From positions 1 to 64,000 of the forward strand of contig DATLQU010000040.1 in the NCBI GenBank assembly GCA_035535015.1: DNA of 64,000 bases, written 5' to 3'. Source of the DNA: Palsa-661 sp035535015 (GTDB taxonomy: Bacteria; Actinomycetota; Acidimicrobiia; Acidimicrobiales; UBA8190). Under the pieces are notes generated by a model. It saw nothing but the letters and a program-made list of their open reading frames with translations. It was not told the DNA's origin and made no database searches. The translations under genes and the position numbers were made by a program. Shown in pieces: positions 1 to 8,998 of this stretch. Numbering within the stretch: position 1 is the first letter of the stretch; each line of letters starts with the position of its first letter.

Positions 1-85
1 CGCGACCTTCTGAAAATATGGCCGTCTACCAGCACGCTTGCGATGTGATGGGATTCTCAGCCGCCACGACACAACCAAAATCGCA

Positions 86-127
86 CTACGGATCAGAGGG
101 TTGGGGGTTCGAGTCCCTCCAAGCGCG
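86..127 (+). other. 3' fragment of tRNA-Arg(ACG), probable attachment-site scar
   Basis: The fragment reads as the anticodon loop CTACGGA (anticodon ACG), the 3' side of the anticodon stem, a five-base variable loop, a complete T-arm (GGGGG, TTCGAGT, CCCTC with one G-T pair) and the 3' acceptor strand CAAGCGC plus discriminator G. The matching 5' half is absent: the five bases before the loop do not pair with TCAGA, and no D-arm or GCGCTTG acceptor strand lies within tRNA distance upstream. Tyrosine integrases typically recombine from the anticodon loop to the 3' end of a tRNA, leaving exactly this kind of fragment at the far end of the element. The element itself would lie to the left, outside the window; bases 1-85 show no gene. 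Confidence 0.75.
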
Positions 128-304
128 CTGAAGATTTCTGACCACCCCCCGTTTCGCACTCGGGCCCTTCGGCCCTACGGGCCGGGCGGGGAATGGTGTT
201 GCCTCGGGGCCATGAGATGCACGGTGCCGAGTCGAGGCCGATGCCTGACGACCGCCTACGTCTCATACGGAGTGCTCGGGCATGCATCTTCGTCGGTAGT
301 GGCG

Positions 305-331
305 GATCGGAGAGATCGGAGAGATCGGAGG
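305..331 (+). repeat. Three tandem copies of GATCGGAGA
   Basis: A 9-bp unit is repeated three times, the last ending in GG. Its final purine-rich part supplies the ribosome binding site of the small gene that starts at 339. The stretch 128-304 holds no convincing gene. Confidence 0.8.
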
Positions 332-338
332 GGAGACT

Positions 339-599
339 GTGGTCGATGACAATGACGAGAGCAGTTCGCGGGAGGAGCGATCCGGACCGGCAGTGGTTGC
401 GCCATCCACCAGGGTCAACGTGGCATTCCCTCTATCGAGTATCCATATTCAGGAACCGAGCGAGGATCTTGCCGAGCTCGCCGACGTGGTCGAAGAATTG
501 GGTCTGATCGTCGAGAAACAGGCGCCAGGGCGCGAGTCCGAGCGACTCGTCAAGAGGGCCCGAGCCGTTGCCGCACGGCTCCGATTCTCAAAACCCTGA
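339..599 (+). CDS. Small hypothetical protein
   Basis: An 86-residue protein opening with GTG, preceded by a strong purine-rich ribosome binding site (GGAGGGGAGA, three to six bases upstream), which makes this start convincing. The N-terminal 20 residues are acidic and Ser/Glu-rich. Residues 28-80 look folded: a short beta segment (VAFPLSSIHIQ) followed by an amphipathic helical region rich in Glu, Leu and Arg. There is no signal peptide or membrane segment. It ends 18 bases from the stop of the convergent repeat protein. I do not recognise a family. Confidence 0.5.
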   Translation: MVDDNDESSSREERSGPAVVAPSTRVNVAFPLSSIHIQEPSEDLAELADVVEELGLIVEKQAPGRESERLVKRARAVAARLRFSKP

Positions 600-617
600 G
601 GTCGTGACCTCGGGGAG

Positions 618-2006
618 TCAATGTGGTCCCGCGGGTGTCTCGATCAGCCCCTGTGTTGAACCAGCGGTGTCGCGGTACCAGCCGACAGCCACGCAGCTCA
701 CCGGCGTCGGGCAGGTCATGTCGTCGAAGGAGGCGACGGGATCCCCCTTCTCGGCATTGGGCGGCAACGGTGCCGGCCACGCCGTCCACCGTGTGCCAGA
801 CAAGGTTTCGACAAGGCTGTGGAGAGCCGTTCCGCGTGCGTCGAGATAGCTGCCCACTGCTACACAGGAAGCAGTGGTGGGGCAACTGAGCGCTTCGTGG
901 TGGGCGTCATTGCCGGCCGAAAGGGTCACCCGCGCTGGTCGCCAGGTGTGTTCGCTCAGCACATCGATGAGGTCATCGTGACCGAGGCTCGTATTCACGT
1001 AGGCGCCGATGGCCACACAGGAGCCGACGGTCGGACAGGTGACGGCGTCCAGAACCGGGGAGCCATCTGTGGCCCTGGTCTGAGGGAGCGGTGCTAGTCG
1101 GGCGGTCCACGTACCCGTTGAAAGCGTCTCGATTAAGCCGTGGAGTCGACCTGTCTTTCCGTAGGTGCTACCCACCGCGACGCACGATCCGACACCCGGG
1201 CAGCTGACGGCGAAGAAGGCGGCACGCGGCACCTCAGTGGGCGTCCACCTCCCGTGAGCGAGGGTTTCGATCAGTTCCGGGATGTTGCCACCCTTGTCGA
1301 CATAGGAACCGATGGCCACGCACGCATCCGCCGCCGGACAATTCACGGTTTGCAGGAAGACGTCCGGCGCCGCGTTGGCGTTCGGCGGAGGAGCCAGAGG
1401 TTGTGTGGCGGACCAATGACCATCGGCGTAGGTCTCTATGAGACCCAGGGCCGAGGGCTTGCGATCGAAGTAGCTCCCGACGGCGGCACACCACCGGACC
1501 GATGGGCAGGCGACGGCCGAGAGAGAGGCGGCCGACGTCGCATCGGCCCTTGCCGGAAGAGGTGCCTGCGTCGATGTCCACGATCCCCCGGACAGGGTTT
1601 CCAAAAGGCCATGCGGGCTCCCACCAGCGCTTGTACTCCATCCCGCCGCCACGCAGAATCCACGGTCGCCACAGGCGATATCGGTGAGGTCGGAGTCACC
1701 GGCGTCGTTCGTCGGTGGAGAGGTGGGAAGTGGGGCAAGGTCGGCCGTCCATGCTCCTCGCGACAAGGTGGCCAGGAGCCCGCGGACGTGACCGCTCGGC
1801 TCGTGGTAGGAGCCTACGGCGACGCAAGAGTCAGGCGCGGGGCATGCCACGGCGCCGATGGCGGCATGGGGAACCTCGACGGGAATCCAGGTCGGGGCGT
1901 GCGGGGCGGAGGTAAGGACGGCGACAGCGGCACTTCCGACCAGAAGCTCTACCAGAGCAGGCTTTCTGAGTCTCGTTCCACGTGGAATCTTCAAGCAGCC
2001 AAGCAT
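618..2006 (-). CDS. Exported protein with seven beta-type repeats (CVAVGSY repeats)
   Basis: The chosen ATG at 2006 gives 462 residues and removes an overlap with the ligase upstream; a G-rich site (GGGGGA) lies before it. The first ~37 residues form a signal peptide: a positive start (KIPRGTRLRKP), a hydrophobic stretch and an Ala-rich cleavage area. The rest consists of about seven repeats of 55-60 residues with the pattern V-x-CP-x3-SCVAVGSY, then G-x3-GLIETLS-x-G-x-W-x-A-x2-APLP. Each unit has a conserved Cys pair, suggesting one disulfide per blade and a propeller or solenoid. No catalytic motif is seen. It is probably an extracellular binding or structural protein; function unknown. Confidence 0.75.
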   Translation of the reverse strand: MLGCLKIPRGTRLRKPALVELLVGSAAVAVLTSAPHAPTWIPVEVPHAAIGAVACPAPDSCVAVGSYHEPSGHVRGLLATLSRGAWTADLAPLPTSPPTNDAGDSDLTDIACGDRGFCVAAGWSTSAGGSPHGLLETLSGGSWTSTQAPLPARADATSAASLSAVACPSVRWCAAVGSYFDRKPSALGLIETYADGHWSATQPLAPPPNANAAPDVFLQTVNCPAADACVAIGSYVDKGGNIPELIETLAHGRWTPTEVPRAAFFAVSCPGVGSCVAVGSTYGKTGRLHGLIETLSTGTWTARLAPLPQTRATDGSPVLDAVTCPTVGSCVAIGAYVNTSLGHDDLIDVLSEHTWRPARVTLSAGNDAHHEALSCPTTASCVAVGSYLDARGTALHSLVETLSGTRWTAWPAPLPPNAEKGDPVASFDDMTCPTPVSCVAVGWYRDTAGSTQGLIETPAGPH

Positions 2007-2052
2007 CGAGTCCCCCAGCCCAAGGGCGGAACCGACGGTACAACACGAACCG

Positions 2053-3540
2053 CTATCTGTCGTCAGCCCCGGGTGTCGGGCGTCTCGGCTCATCGAGCCG
2101 TGCACGCCGGAGTTCCGACCGGCGCATCTTTCCGGCGTCGTCGCGTAGAGGCGAGTCGACGAACTCCATCGTGCGCGGCCGCTTGTAGGCGACGAGGCGG
2201 TCCGCCGTGAATGCCATCAGCTCGTCGAAGGTCACCGTGGCCGGGTCCGCCTCCACGATGGCGTGAACGCGATTACCCCGGTCCTCGTCGGGCAGGCCGA
2301 TCACGGCACACGATCGAACGGCCGGATGTTCGTTCAACGCCGACTCGATCTCTGCCGGGTAGACGTTCGAGCCACCGACCAGGATCATGTCCTGGGCCCG
2401 GTCGCCGAGGTAGAGGTATCCGTCGTCGTCGAGCCAACCCATGTCGCCCAGTGACTCCCAGCCCCCCGGTCGCACGCGCGCCTCGGCGCCGATATAGCGG
2501 TAGGCGGGTGTGGTCCGGGAGGAACGGAGCCACACTTCACCCTCATGTCGGGCGGGCAGGACGTACCCGTCCGGGTCGCAGATCTGAACGTCACCTCCCG
2601 ATGGGCGTCCGACCGAACCGCGATGCTCGAGCCATTCGGTACCGGTGATGACCGTTCGCAACTGGGCCTCGGTGCCGGCGTAGAGCTCATAGATCCGTTC
2701 GGGTCCGAGCCAATCGATCCATGCCTCCTTGAGCCACGGAGGGCACGGTTCGGCCAGGTGCCAGACGACCCGGAGGGCCGACAGGTCATACGACGTCCGC
2801 ACCTCCGAGGGAAGGGTCCAGATCCGTTTCATCATGGTGGGGACGAGATAGACGACGTCGGACCGGTGTTCGGCCATGGCCTCCAGGGTCGCCTCCGCAT
2901 CGAAGCGGGGCAACACGACGACATGGTTCCCGTGGAGTAGCGCGTAGCAAGCCCAGACGATGGGCCCGTTGTGAAAAAGCGGTCCCGGCATCACGAGGCA
3001 ACCGTCCCTACTGAAAAGGAGGGCGGCGTCCGCCGACGGATCGACCAGGCCGGGGTCGCCCGACACGATCAACTTGGGACGACCGGTCGATCCGCCCGAG
3101 GTCGGCGCTTTCCACGCCGGGCTGACGACGTCGGCCAGTTCAATGGGCCCATCGTGATCGGGGGGTTGGTAGCCCACCGGTAAGCAGAACCGGTCCGGCA
3201 GGACGTCCGAATCGACGCCGATCACCACCACCGGATCGGCCAACGAGACCACCGCTTCGAGCTCGCGTCGCGGAAGCCTCGCACTCACCGGCTGGGGGGT
3301 GGCACCGAGCTTCCATAGAGCCACCGAGGCGATGAACCAGTCGGCGCTGTTCGGCAGGGCAATGGTGACCATGTCGCCGACGCCGACGCCCAGGCGGCGG
3401 AGCTCCACGGCCAGCAGGTTGGAGCGACGGTCGAGTTCCGAGCGGCTCAAGGTCGAGGTACCGCACGTGACCGCCGGCGCGTCCGGTCTTTCGGCCGTCA
3501 GGTTCCGAAGCTGAGCGGCGAACGAGATCAGTTCGGCCAT
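2053..3540 (-). CDS. AMP-dependent acyl-CoA synthetase/ligase
   Basis: A member of the ANL adenylate-forming superfamily that would activate a carboxylic acid with ATP and join it to CoA in the cytoplasm. The phosphate-binding P-loop reads TSGGSTGRPKL. The later motifs YELYAGTEAQ and LGDMGWLDDDGYLYLGDRAQD are present, and the C-terminal lid domain carries the expected lysine near YKRPRTMEF. About 495 residues is the usual length. The ATG at 3540 is preferred over an in-frame start at 3585 because the latter runs into the neighbouring gene. The P-loop spelling resembles bile-acid/steroid and fatty-acid CoA ligases, but the substrate cannot be read from sequence. Confidence 0.85.
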   Translation of the reverse strand: MAELISFAAQLRNLTAERPDAPAVTCGTSTLSRSELDRRSNLLAVELRRLGVGVGDMVTIALPNSADWFIASVALWKLGATPQPVSARLPRRELEAVVSLADPVVVIGVDSDVLPDRFCLPVGYQPPDHDGPIELADVVSPAWKAPTSGGSTGRPKLIVSGDPGLVDPSADAALLFSRDGCLVMPGPLFHNGPIVWACYALLHGNHVVVLPRFDAEATLEAMAEHRSDVVYLVPTMMKRIWTLPSEVRTSYDLSALRVVWHLAEPCPPWLKEAWIDWLGPERIYELYAGTEAQLRTVITGTEWLEHRGSVGRPSGGDVQICDPDGYVLPARHEGEVWLRSSRTTPAYRYIGAEARVRPGGWESLGDMGWLDDDGYLYLGDRAQDMILVGGSNVYPAEIESALNEHPAVRSCAVIGLPDEDRGNRVHAIVEADPATVTFDELMAFTADRLVAYKRPRTMEFVDSPLRDDAGKMRRSELRRARLDEPRRPTPGADDR

Positions 3541-3553
3541 GGAACCAAGTTGA

Positions 3554-4021
3554 TCAGGAATCGGCCAGCCGGGCCGGAAAGCCACCCCGGCTGATCGGAC
3601 CCCAACGGTCAGGAACCAGGCGGATCAAGACCTTGCCCTGATCGGTCATGGCCTGGCGGTATTCCTCCCAGTCCGGGTGTTCCCCGCTGATCGAGCGGAA
3701 GTAGGTCACGAGGCCGTCCACGGCTTCGGGCAGGTCGATGACGGCAGCTGGGCCCGACACCTGGACCCAGTCGTCGGCGAAGCGATCCGACAAGACACAG
3801 ATGTCCGCCCGCGGGTGAAGGCGCAGGTTGCGGACCTTGGCTCGCTCGGGATAGCTCGCCACCAGAATCGCGCCCTGAGGATCGACGCCCATGGTCACCG
3901 GCGACATCTGGGGGGCTCCGTCGCTCCGCCGGGTGCTGAGGATGGCGTTGTGGCGGGCTCGGATGAACTCATCCAACGCTTGCCGGTCGACCTGGGTAGC
4001 GCAAGCGATCGGGCGGGCCAC
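3554..4021 (-). CDS. PPOX-class F420-dependent oxidoreductase
   Basis: A 155-residue split-barrel flavin/deazaflavin-binding protein of the pyridoxamine-phosphate-oxidase-like superfamily, closest by eye to the mycobacterial Rv1155 group, which bind coenzyme F420. Typical features are the opening helix DEFIRARHNAILSTRRSDG, the strand QMSPVTMGVD and the segment YPERAKVRNLRLHPRADICV. It starts with GTG. Its end lies 13 bases before the acyl-CoA ligase start, so the two are probably co-transcribed. The substrate is unknown. Bases 4022-4190 separate it from the divergent protease gene and must hold both promoters. Confidence 0.8.
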   Translation of the reverse strand: MARPIACATQVDRQALDEFIRARHNAILSTRRSDGAPQMSPVTMGVDPQGAILVASYPERAKVRNLRLHPRADICVLSDRFADDWVQVSGPAAVIDLPEAVDGLVTYFRSISGEHPDWEEYRQAMTDQGKVLIRLVPDRWGPISRGGFPARLADS

Positions 4022-4190
4022 CGACTGACGGTATCCGATTCGGTCTGAGCCGGCCGGTTTCCCGTGAAGCCGAGAAGTACCGGTGACGGATCTGGGCCGT
4101 TGAGCGGCCGAAAATGACCAATTCGTCGAAGCTCGATGCGACCACTCTGTTGACAGTTGGGCCTCTGGGACTGGATGCTCGAAGAGACGA

Positions 4191-6236
4191 ATGTCGAGAT
4201 TCAGAATCCAGAGAACGAGTGATCACATGCGCAGTCGCACGGTCCGGCGGGGCCGGATATACGCCAGTTTGGGAATAGCGATCACCCTCGTGTGTGGTCT
4301 TGGGATCAGTCAGATCGCCGGGGCGTCGCCCACGGCCACCACGATGCTGGCGAACAGTCAGCCATCTTTCGTGGCCCATTCGAAGGACCTGGGGGCAGTG
4401 AATCGGTCCAAGGCCGTCGACTTCGAGGTCCTCCTCGCCCTGCCCGACGAAACCGGCGTGGAAGCTGAGGTCCAGGCACTGTCCACGCCCGGAAGTGTCT
4501 CGTTTCGCAAGTTCCTGACGCCGGCCGATTTTCGGAGCACGTACTCACCGTCGCCCGCCGCCGTGGCGGCCGTTGAATCGTGGGTCCGCAGTGGGGGCCT
4601 GAAGGTGAAGGCGGTCGCCCCCAGCAGGCTCTACGTCGAGGTGACGGGGACGATGGGTCGTGCCGAAGCTCTTGTGGGCACCACCCTCCACACATACGGC
4701 TACCGGGGCCACGATCTGGCCGAGCCGGTCAGCAACTACGTCATTCCGGCCAGCTTGAGTAGCACTGTCGCCGGTGTCGTGAACCTCGACGATTCCGCCT
4801 TCCTCCAGAAGCCGGCCACTGATACCGGCGATTCGTCCACCGGTAACTCGTCGACGGCCAAGCCCGCCAACACCCTTCCGGGGCCGCCCCCGGGAGTGCA
4901 CTACGGCATCCAGCCGTGCTCGGCTTACTACGGGCAGACGATGGCCACCGACAGGCCTCCCGCCTACGGCCAGGTGTGGCCGTATACGATCTGCGGCTAC
5001 AACGCCGACCAGTATGAACAGGCTTTCGGACTGTACGACAGCATTCAGGCGGGAAACGACGGCAGCGGTGTCACCGTGGCCATCACCGATGCCTACGCGG
5101 CGCCGACCATCCTTTCCGACGCCGACACCTGGTCGACGCAGAACAACGTGGCTCCGTTCGGCCCTGACCAGTTCACCCAGGTGACGCCGGCCGGCGACCG
5201 CTACAACAATGAGAGCCGTTGCGGCCCGAAGAGTTGGTACGGCGAGGAGACACTCGACGTCGAAGCGGTGCACGCCATGGCCCCGGGAGCCAACGTCACC
5301 TTCGTCGCCGGCAAGAACTGCGGAGGCGGACTCGACAAGGCCTGGGCGTCGGTCATCGACAACCATCTGGCGTCCGTGGTGACGAACTCGTGGGACGACA
5401 ACTCGGAAGCGATCCCGGCCGGCGCCATCGCCTTCTACCACGAGTATCTCCTGGAAGCGGCGACAACAGGCATCACCGTGATGTTCTCGTCGGGCGACGA
5501 CGGCGACGAAGTGGCGCTGACCGGGACCAAGCAGGTGGGTCTTCCGGCGTCGGATCCGTACGCCACCGCAGTCGGCGGTACCAGCACCGAGATAGACCAG
5601 AACGGCAATATCGCTTTCCAGGCCGGATGGTCGAACTTCTACGCCAACCTGTCTCGCCAAGGAGCATGGACTCCGAAACCACCGGGGACCTTCTCGAGTG
5701 GAGCGGGCGGCGGAACCAGCGTTCTGTACTCCCAACCCTTCTACCAGGTGGGCGTCGTTCCGGCCAAGATCTCGAAGTACAACGGGCACACGGCCATGCG
5801 AGCCGTGCCTGACGTGGCCATGCCCGCCGACCCCAACACCGGCCTCGAGATTGGCGAGACCCAGCAGTTCCCCGACGGGACCTACTACTCCACTTACCGT
5901 CTCGGCGGTACCAGCCTCTCTTCACCGCTCTTCGCCGGCGTGGTGGCCGACGCCGTGCAGTACAACCAGGCCCCCGTTGGGTTCATCAACCCGCTGCTCT
6001 ATCAGAACATCGACACGTCGGCTATCACCGACGTCCTGGCACCGAGCAGCCGACAGGCCACGGTGAGGACCAACCTGACGAAGCCGGGCAATTCGTCGAG
6101 CCGTCTCACCTGGGTGCTCCAGACCATCGGTCTTCCCACGACGATCTTCGCCGGCCCGGGCTATGACGACCAGACCGGCGTCGGCACGCCCAACGGTGTG
6201 TTCTTCCTGCAGGCCATGAAGTATCCGGCGCCCTGA
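4191..6236 (+). CDS. Secreted S53 (sedolisin / pro-kumamolisin) serine-carboxyl protease
   Basis: A 681-residue pre-pro-enzyme. Residues 1-45 form a signal peptide with arginines before a hydrophobic stretch. Residues ~55-205 match the pro-kumamolisin activation domain that keeps the protease inactive until acidification. The catalytic domain follows, with Glu352 and Asp356 in GEETLDVE, an oxyanion Asp in SSGDDGD (about 436) and the nucleophile Ser575 in GGTSLSSP. Near the C terminus GYDDQTGVGTPNG is the expected calcium-site region. S53 enzymes are usually active at low pH, so an acidic habitat is possible. The ATG at 4191 has GAAGAGA before it; an ATG at 4227 is a possible alternative. Confidence 0.92.
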   Translation: MSRFRIQRTSDHMRSRTVRRGRIYASLGIAITLVCGLGISQIAGASPTATTMLANSQPSFVAHSKDLGAVNRSKAVDFEVLLALPDETGVEAEVQALSTPGSVSFRKFLTPADFRSTYSPSPAAVAAVESWVRSGGLKVKAVAPSRLYVEVTGTMGRAEALVGTTLHTYGYRGHDLAEPVSNYVIPASLSSTVAGVVNLDDSAFLQKPATDTGDSSTGNSSTAKPANTLPGPPPGVHYGIQPCSAYYGQTMATDRPPAYGQVWPYTICGYNADQYEQAFGLYDSIQAGNDGSGVTVAITDAYAAPTILSDADTWSTQNNVAPFGPDQFTQVTPAGDRYNNESRCGPKSWYGEETLDVEAVHAMAPGANVTFVAGKNCGGGLDKAWASVIDNHLASVVTNSWDDNSEAIPAGAIAFYHEYLLEAATTGITVMFSSGDDGDEVALTGTKQVGLPASDPYATAVGGTSTEIDQNGNIAFQAGWSNFYANLSRQGAWTPKPPGTFSSGAGGGTSVLYSQPFYQVGVVPAKISKYNGHTAMRAVPDVAMPADPNTGLEIGETQQFPDGTYYSTYRLGGTSLSSPLFAGVVADAVQYNQAPVGFINPLLYQNIDTSAITDVLAPSSRQATVRTNLTKPGNSSSRLTWVLQTIGLPTTIFAGPGYDDQTGVGTPNGVFFLQAMKYPAP

Positions 6237-6254
6237 GCCAGTCAGATGGTGAAG

Positions 6255-6271
6255 CCCCGGGGGAGCCGGGG
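6255..6271 (+). terminator. Short GC hairpin after the protease gene
   Basis: CCCCGG and CCGGGG are separated by GGGAG: a perfect six-base-pair stem 18 bases after the stop codon, without a T run. It may aid termination. The remaining bases to 6463 show no gene. Confidence 0.35.
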
Positions 6272-6463
6272 TGGGTGTCGGTGCTCTGCCTCCGGGTGGA
6301 GTTCGGCTGGAGGTTCGGCTGGAGGCCGTCCGCTGCGCCGAGGCGGACGAACCACTGACCTGGGCGCGAACCCAGTGCCCCCGATTTCCCGTGCCTGTCG
6401 ATGGCCTAATTCGTGGGTCACATGTCATTGACGCTATGGCCGTGACCGTGCACGCTGGGCTGA

Positions 6464-7456
6464 ATGAGAGAGCGCCACGTTGTCATCGTCGCCTACCCCG
6501 GGCTCCAGTCTCTCGACGTCGTGGGCCCCTTCGAGGTCTTTGCCGGTGCCACCCGGGTGGCCCGGATGCTCGGCCGACCTGGCGGCTATCGCCTCACGCT
6601 GGCCTCGACCACGGGTGAATCGGTGTTCGCCGAAAGCGGCGTCGGCCTGTGTACCGTGCCTCTTCCGGAGGTCGGCGAGCGTATCGACACATTGGTCCTC
6701 CCCGGTGGCGATCGAGCCCAGGCGGCCCGTCGGGACCAGGAGCTGATGTCGTGGGTCGGAGCCGTCGCCCCCCGGTGCCGGCGGGTGGCCACGGTGTGTA
6801 CCGGAGCTTTCCTGGCCGCAGAAGCCGGTCTGCTCGACGGCCGACGGGTGACCACCCACTGGGCGAGCGCGGAGCAACTGGCTTCCGAATTCCCCGCTCT
6901 CGAGGTGGACGCCGATCCCATCTACATCCGGGACGGGAAATATTGGACCAGCGCTGGTGTCACCGCCGGCATCGACCTCTCTCTTGCCCTCGTCCAGGAC
7001 GATCTGGGGACCGAGGTGGCGCAGACCGTGGCCCGCTGGCTGGTGATGTTCTTGCACCGTCCCGGGGGTCAGACCCAATTCGCGTCACCGGTGTGGGTCC
7101 CGAGAGCGGAACGCTCCACCGTCCGGGCTGTCCAGACCTTGGTGGAGGCGGCACCGGCGGGTGATCACCGGCTCCCGGCCCTGGCCGCCGCCGCGGCCAT
7201 GAGCGTGCGCCATTTCACCCGGGTCTTCACGGCCGAGGTGGGCGAGACTCCCGGTCGCTTTGTGGAACGGGTCCGGCTGGAGGCGGCACGACGCGATCTG
7301 GAAACGACCCGTGACACGCTCGACGTGATCGCCACCAACAACGGCTTCGGGACGGCTGAGACGTTGCGACGGGTCTTTCAAAGGCGGCTCAGCGTGGCCC
7401 CCGATTCCTACCGGCGCCGCTTTCGCGTCGTCGCTGAGGAAAGGACACCAGCGTGA
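6464..7456 (+). CDS. GlxA-family transcriptional regulator (DJ-1/PfpI domain + AraC helix-turn-helix)
   Basis: A 330-residue two-domain regulator. Residues 1-190 form a DJ-1/PfpI-type domain with the nucleophile-elbow motif TVCTGAFLAAEAGLLDGRRVTTHW. Residues ~225-325 hold two helix-turn-helix units of the AraC family (AAAAAMSVRHFTRVFTAEVGETPGRFVERVRLEAARRDL, then DVIATNNGFGTAETLRRVFQRRL, quoted in pieces). The DJ-1 domain in this family is a ligand sensor rather than an enzyme. It overlaps the next gene, a stand-alone DJ-1 enzyme, by four bases, so it probably controls that gene and itself. Confidence 0.88.
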   Translation: MRERHVVIVAYPGLQSLDVVGPFEVFAGATRVARMLGRPGGYRLTLASTTGESVFAESGVGLCTVPLPEVGERIDTLVLPGGDRAQAARRDQELMSWVGAVAPRCRRVATVCTGAFLAAEAGLLDGRRVTTHWASAEQLASEFPALEVDADPIYIRDGKYWTSAGVTAGIDLSLALVQDDLGTEVAQTVARWLVMFLHRPGGQTQFASPVWVPRAERSTVRAVQTLVEAAPAGDHRLPALAAAAAMSVRHFTRVFTAEVGETPGRFVERVRLEAARRDLETTRDTLDVIATNNGFGTAETLRRVFQRRLSVAPDSYRRRFRVVAEERTPA

Positions 7457-8103
7457 CCGAACGACTCCACGTCGCTATTCCTCTCTTCCCCCGGTTCACC
7501 GCTCTCGACGGAGTGGGTCCGTACGAGGTCCTGCAACGGATCCCCGGGATCGACGTCACCTTCATCGGTCATGCACACGGTGAGGTCCGCAGCGAGAACG
7601 GCATGCTCGGTATCACTGTTGACGCGACTTTCGAAGAGTTGCCCGAGCCCTCGGTGGTCGTGTTCCCCGGTGGGGTCGGTACAAGACCACTCGAGCACGA
7701 CGAGCCCGTCCTCGAGTGGGTGCGTCATGCGCACGCCTCCTCGGCCTACACCACCTCAGTGTGCACCGGGTCATTGGTGCTCGGTGCGGCCGGCCTTCTG
7801 AAGGGTCTCTCGGCCACCACGCACTGGTCGTGTTACAAGGAGTTGGAGGCTCATGGTGCCGAACCCACCGCCCAACGGGTAGTGGAGCATCTGGATCAGC
7901 GGATCATCACATCGGCGGGCGTGTCGAGCGGCATCGACATGGCTCTGCGCCTGGTGGAGTTGTTGGTTGACCGTACCGCGGCCGAGGCAACCCAGCTGAT
8001 GATCGAATATGACCCGCAACCGCCATTCGACACCGGCTCCCTGGCCAAGAGCAATGACACGATTATGACCCGGGTGATCGAATACGCCCAGCTCCGTCAG
8101 TAG
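7453..8103 (+). CDS. DJ-1/PfpI family protein, isonitrile-hydratase-like
   Basis: A 216-residue single-domain protein of the DJ-1/PfpI superfamily. The putative nucleophile is the Cys in TTSVCTGSLVLGAAGLL, followed by the ATTHW segment shared with isonitrile hydratases and GlxA regulators; VVVFPGGVGT is the expected upstream strand-turn. The GTG start overlaps the stop of the preceding regulator (GTGA), showing translational coupling. An isonitrile hydratase would convert R-NC to an N-substituted formamide, but family members are diverse and the substrate is unproven. Confidence 0.8.
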   Translation: MTERLHVAIPLFPRFTALDGVGPYEVLQRIPGIDVTFIGHAHGEVRSENGMLGITVDATFEELPEPSVVVFPGGVGTRPLEHDEPVLEWVRHAHASSAYTTSVCTGSLVLGAAGLLKGLSATTHWSCYKELEAHGAEPTAQRVVEHLDQRIITSAGVSSGIDMALRLVELLVDRTAAEATQLMIEYDPQPPFDTGSLAKSNDTIMTRVIEYAQLRQ

Positions 8104-8128
8104 GCGAGACCCAGCGGTGCCCGATGGG

Positions 8129-8761
8129 TCATGAGATCGGAATGTCTCCGCTCGGCGAGGAGAGCAAGAGCCGAACGGGGCCTGGTCGCGGCCCCGTCTC
8201 CATGACGACGCCAGGGGGCGCCGGCCCACCGAGCCACTCGAAGGCCAGGTCCCTGTCGGGGACCACGACATCGAGCCGGGCGAAGCCTGTCGCTCCGTTG
8301 CGATGGACGACGGGAGCACATGCAGGGTGGGTGTCGGGATTGTCCCAGGACATGAAGGCGCAGCGCCACGGCTCGGCCCAGGCCGTGTCCACGGCGACCG
8401 ACCGCCAGGTGACCGTCGTAGCGTCAGGCAGGACCCGCTGTCGTCGCTCGATCGCCTGGCCGATCCGCCTCGCCGTCCCCTCGATATCCGCTGGTTCCAC
8501 CGACCACCGGGCCAGGCCGGGCCCGAGGTCGGCCAACGCCGACGCCACCGGGCGCCCCTGAGGTGACGACAGAGCCTCGACCTCGTCCACAATCGCCAGG
8601 AGTTCCAGATACTGCTGGCCGAAAGGGACGATGAGGTTGGCCGTCCCCCGGCCGGGGTGCCGTCCTCCGTTCAGAACGGTGAGCCCGAGCGCCGTCAGCC
8701 GGCGGCCGGCGCTCTCGAGATCGGTGACAAGCACGATCGCCTGCACGAATTTGTCCTTCAC
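8129..8761 (-). CDS. Glyoxalase-like (VOC superfamily) protein
   Basis: A 210-residue protein with the opening strand of a vicinal-oxygen-chelate domain (VQAIVLVTDLESAGRRLTALGL), then GTANLIVPFGQQYLELLAIVD, which is typical of the Glyoxalase-like group. A second half contains GATGFARLDVVVPDRDLAFEWLG. The usual four metal ligands are not all obvious. It begins with GTG. It is convergent with the DJ-1 gene 25 bases away. The role is unknown; the family includes dioxygenases, isomerases and non-catalytic resistance proteins. Confidence 0.75.
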   Translation of the reverse strand: MKDKFVQAIVLVTDLESAGRRLTALGLTVLNGGRHPGRGTANLIVPFGQQYLELLAIVDEVEALSSPQGRPVASALADLGPGLARWSVEPADIEGTARRIGQAIERRQRVLPDATTVTWRSVAVDTAWAEPWRCAFMSWDNPDTHPACAPVVHRNGATGFARLDVVVPDRDLAFEWLGGPAPPGVVMETGPRPGPVRLLLSSPSGDIPIS

Positions 8762-8998
8762 CTTACGAGTCTGACGTACTTCCCCGGTCCTGTCGGCGCC
8801 GGTCCCGAAACACGACTGGAATCAAGATGCAGAATCAAGAAGCCAGGGAGTTGACCCAAAGTTGACCCGACCGTGGGTCCGGGTTGGTGGAGAACACGCA
8901 CTCTGCATCTGGGGGAGTTCGCGGGGCCGTGATGGTCGTGCCCGACCCACGTAGCGGGCCAATTGCCGCTCGCAATTCCATTCGAAGAGGCCGTTTCC

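Noticed and set aside
128..338. Open frames covering the first 350 bases
   Set aside because: They run over the tRNA fragment and a simple repeat, and their products are Arg-rich shadows without start signals.
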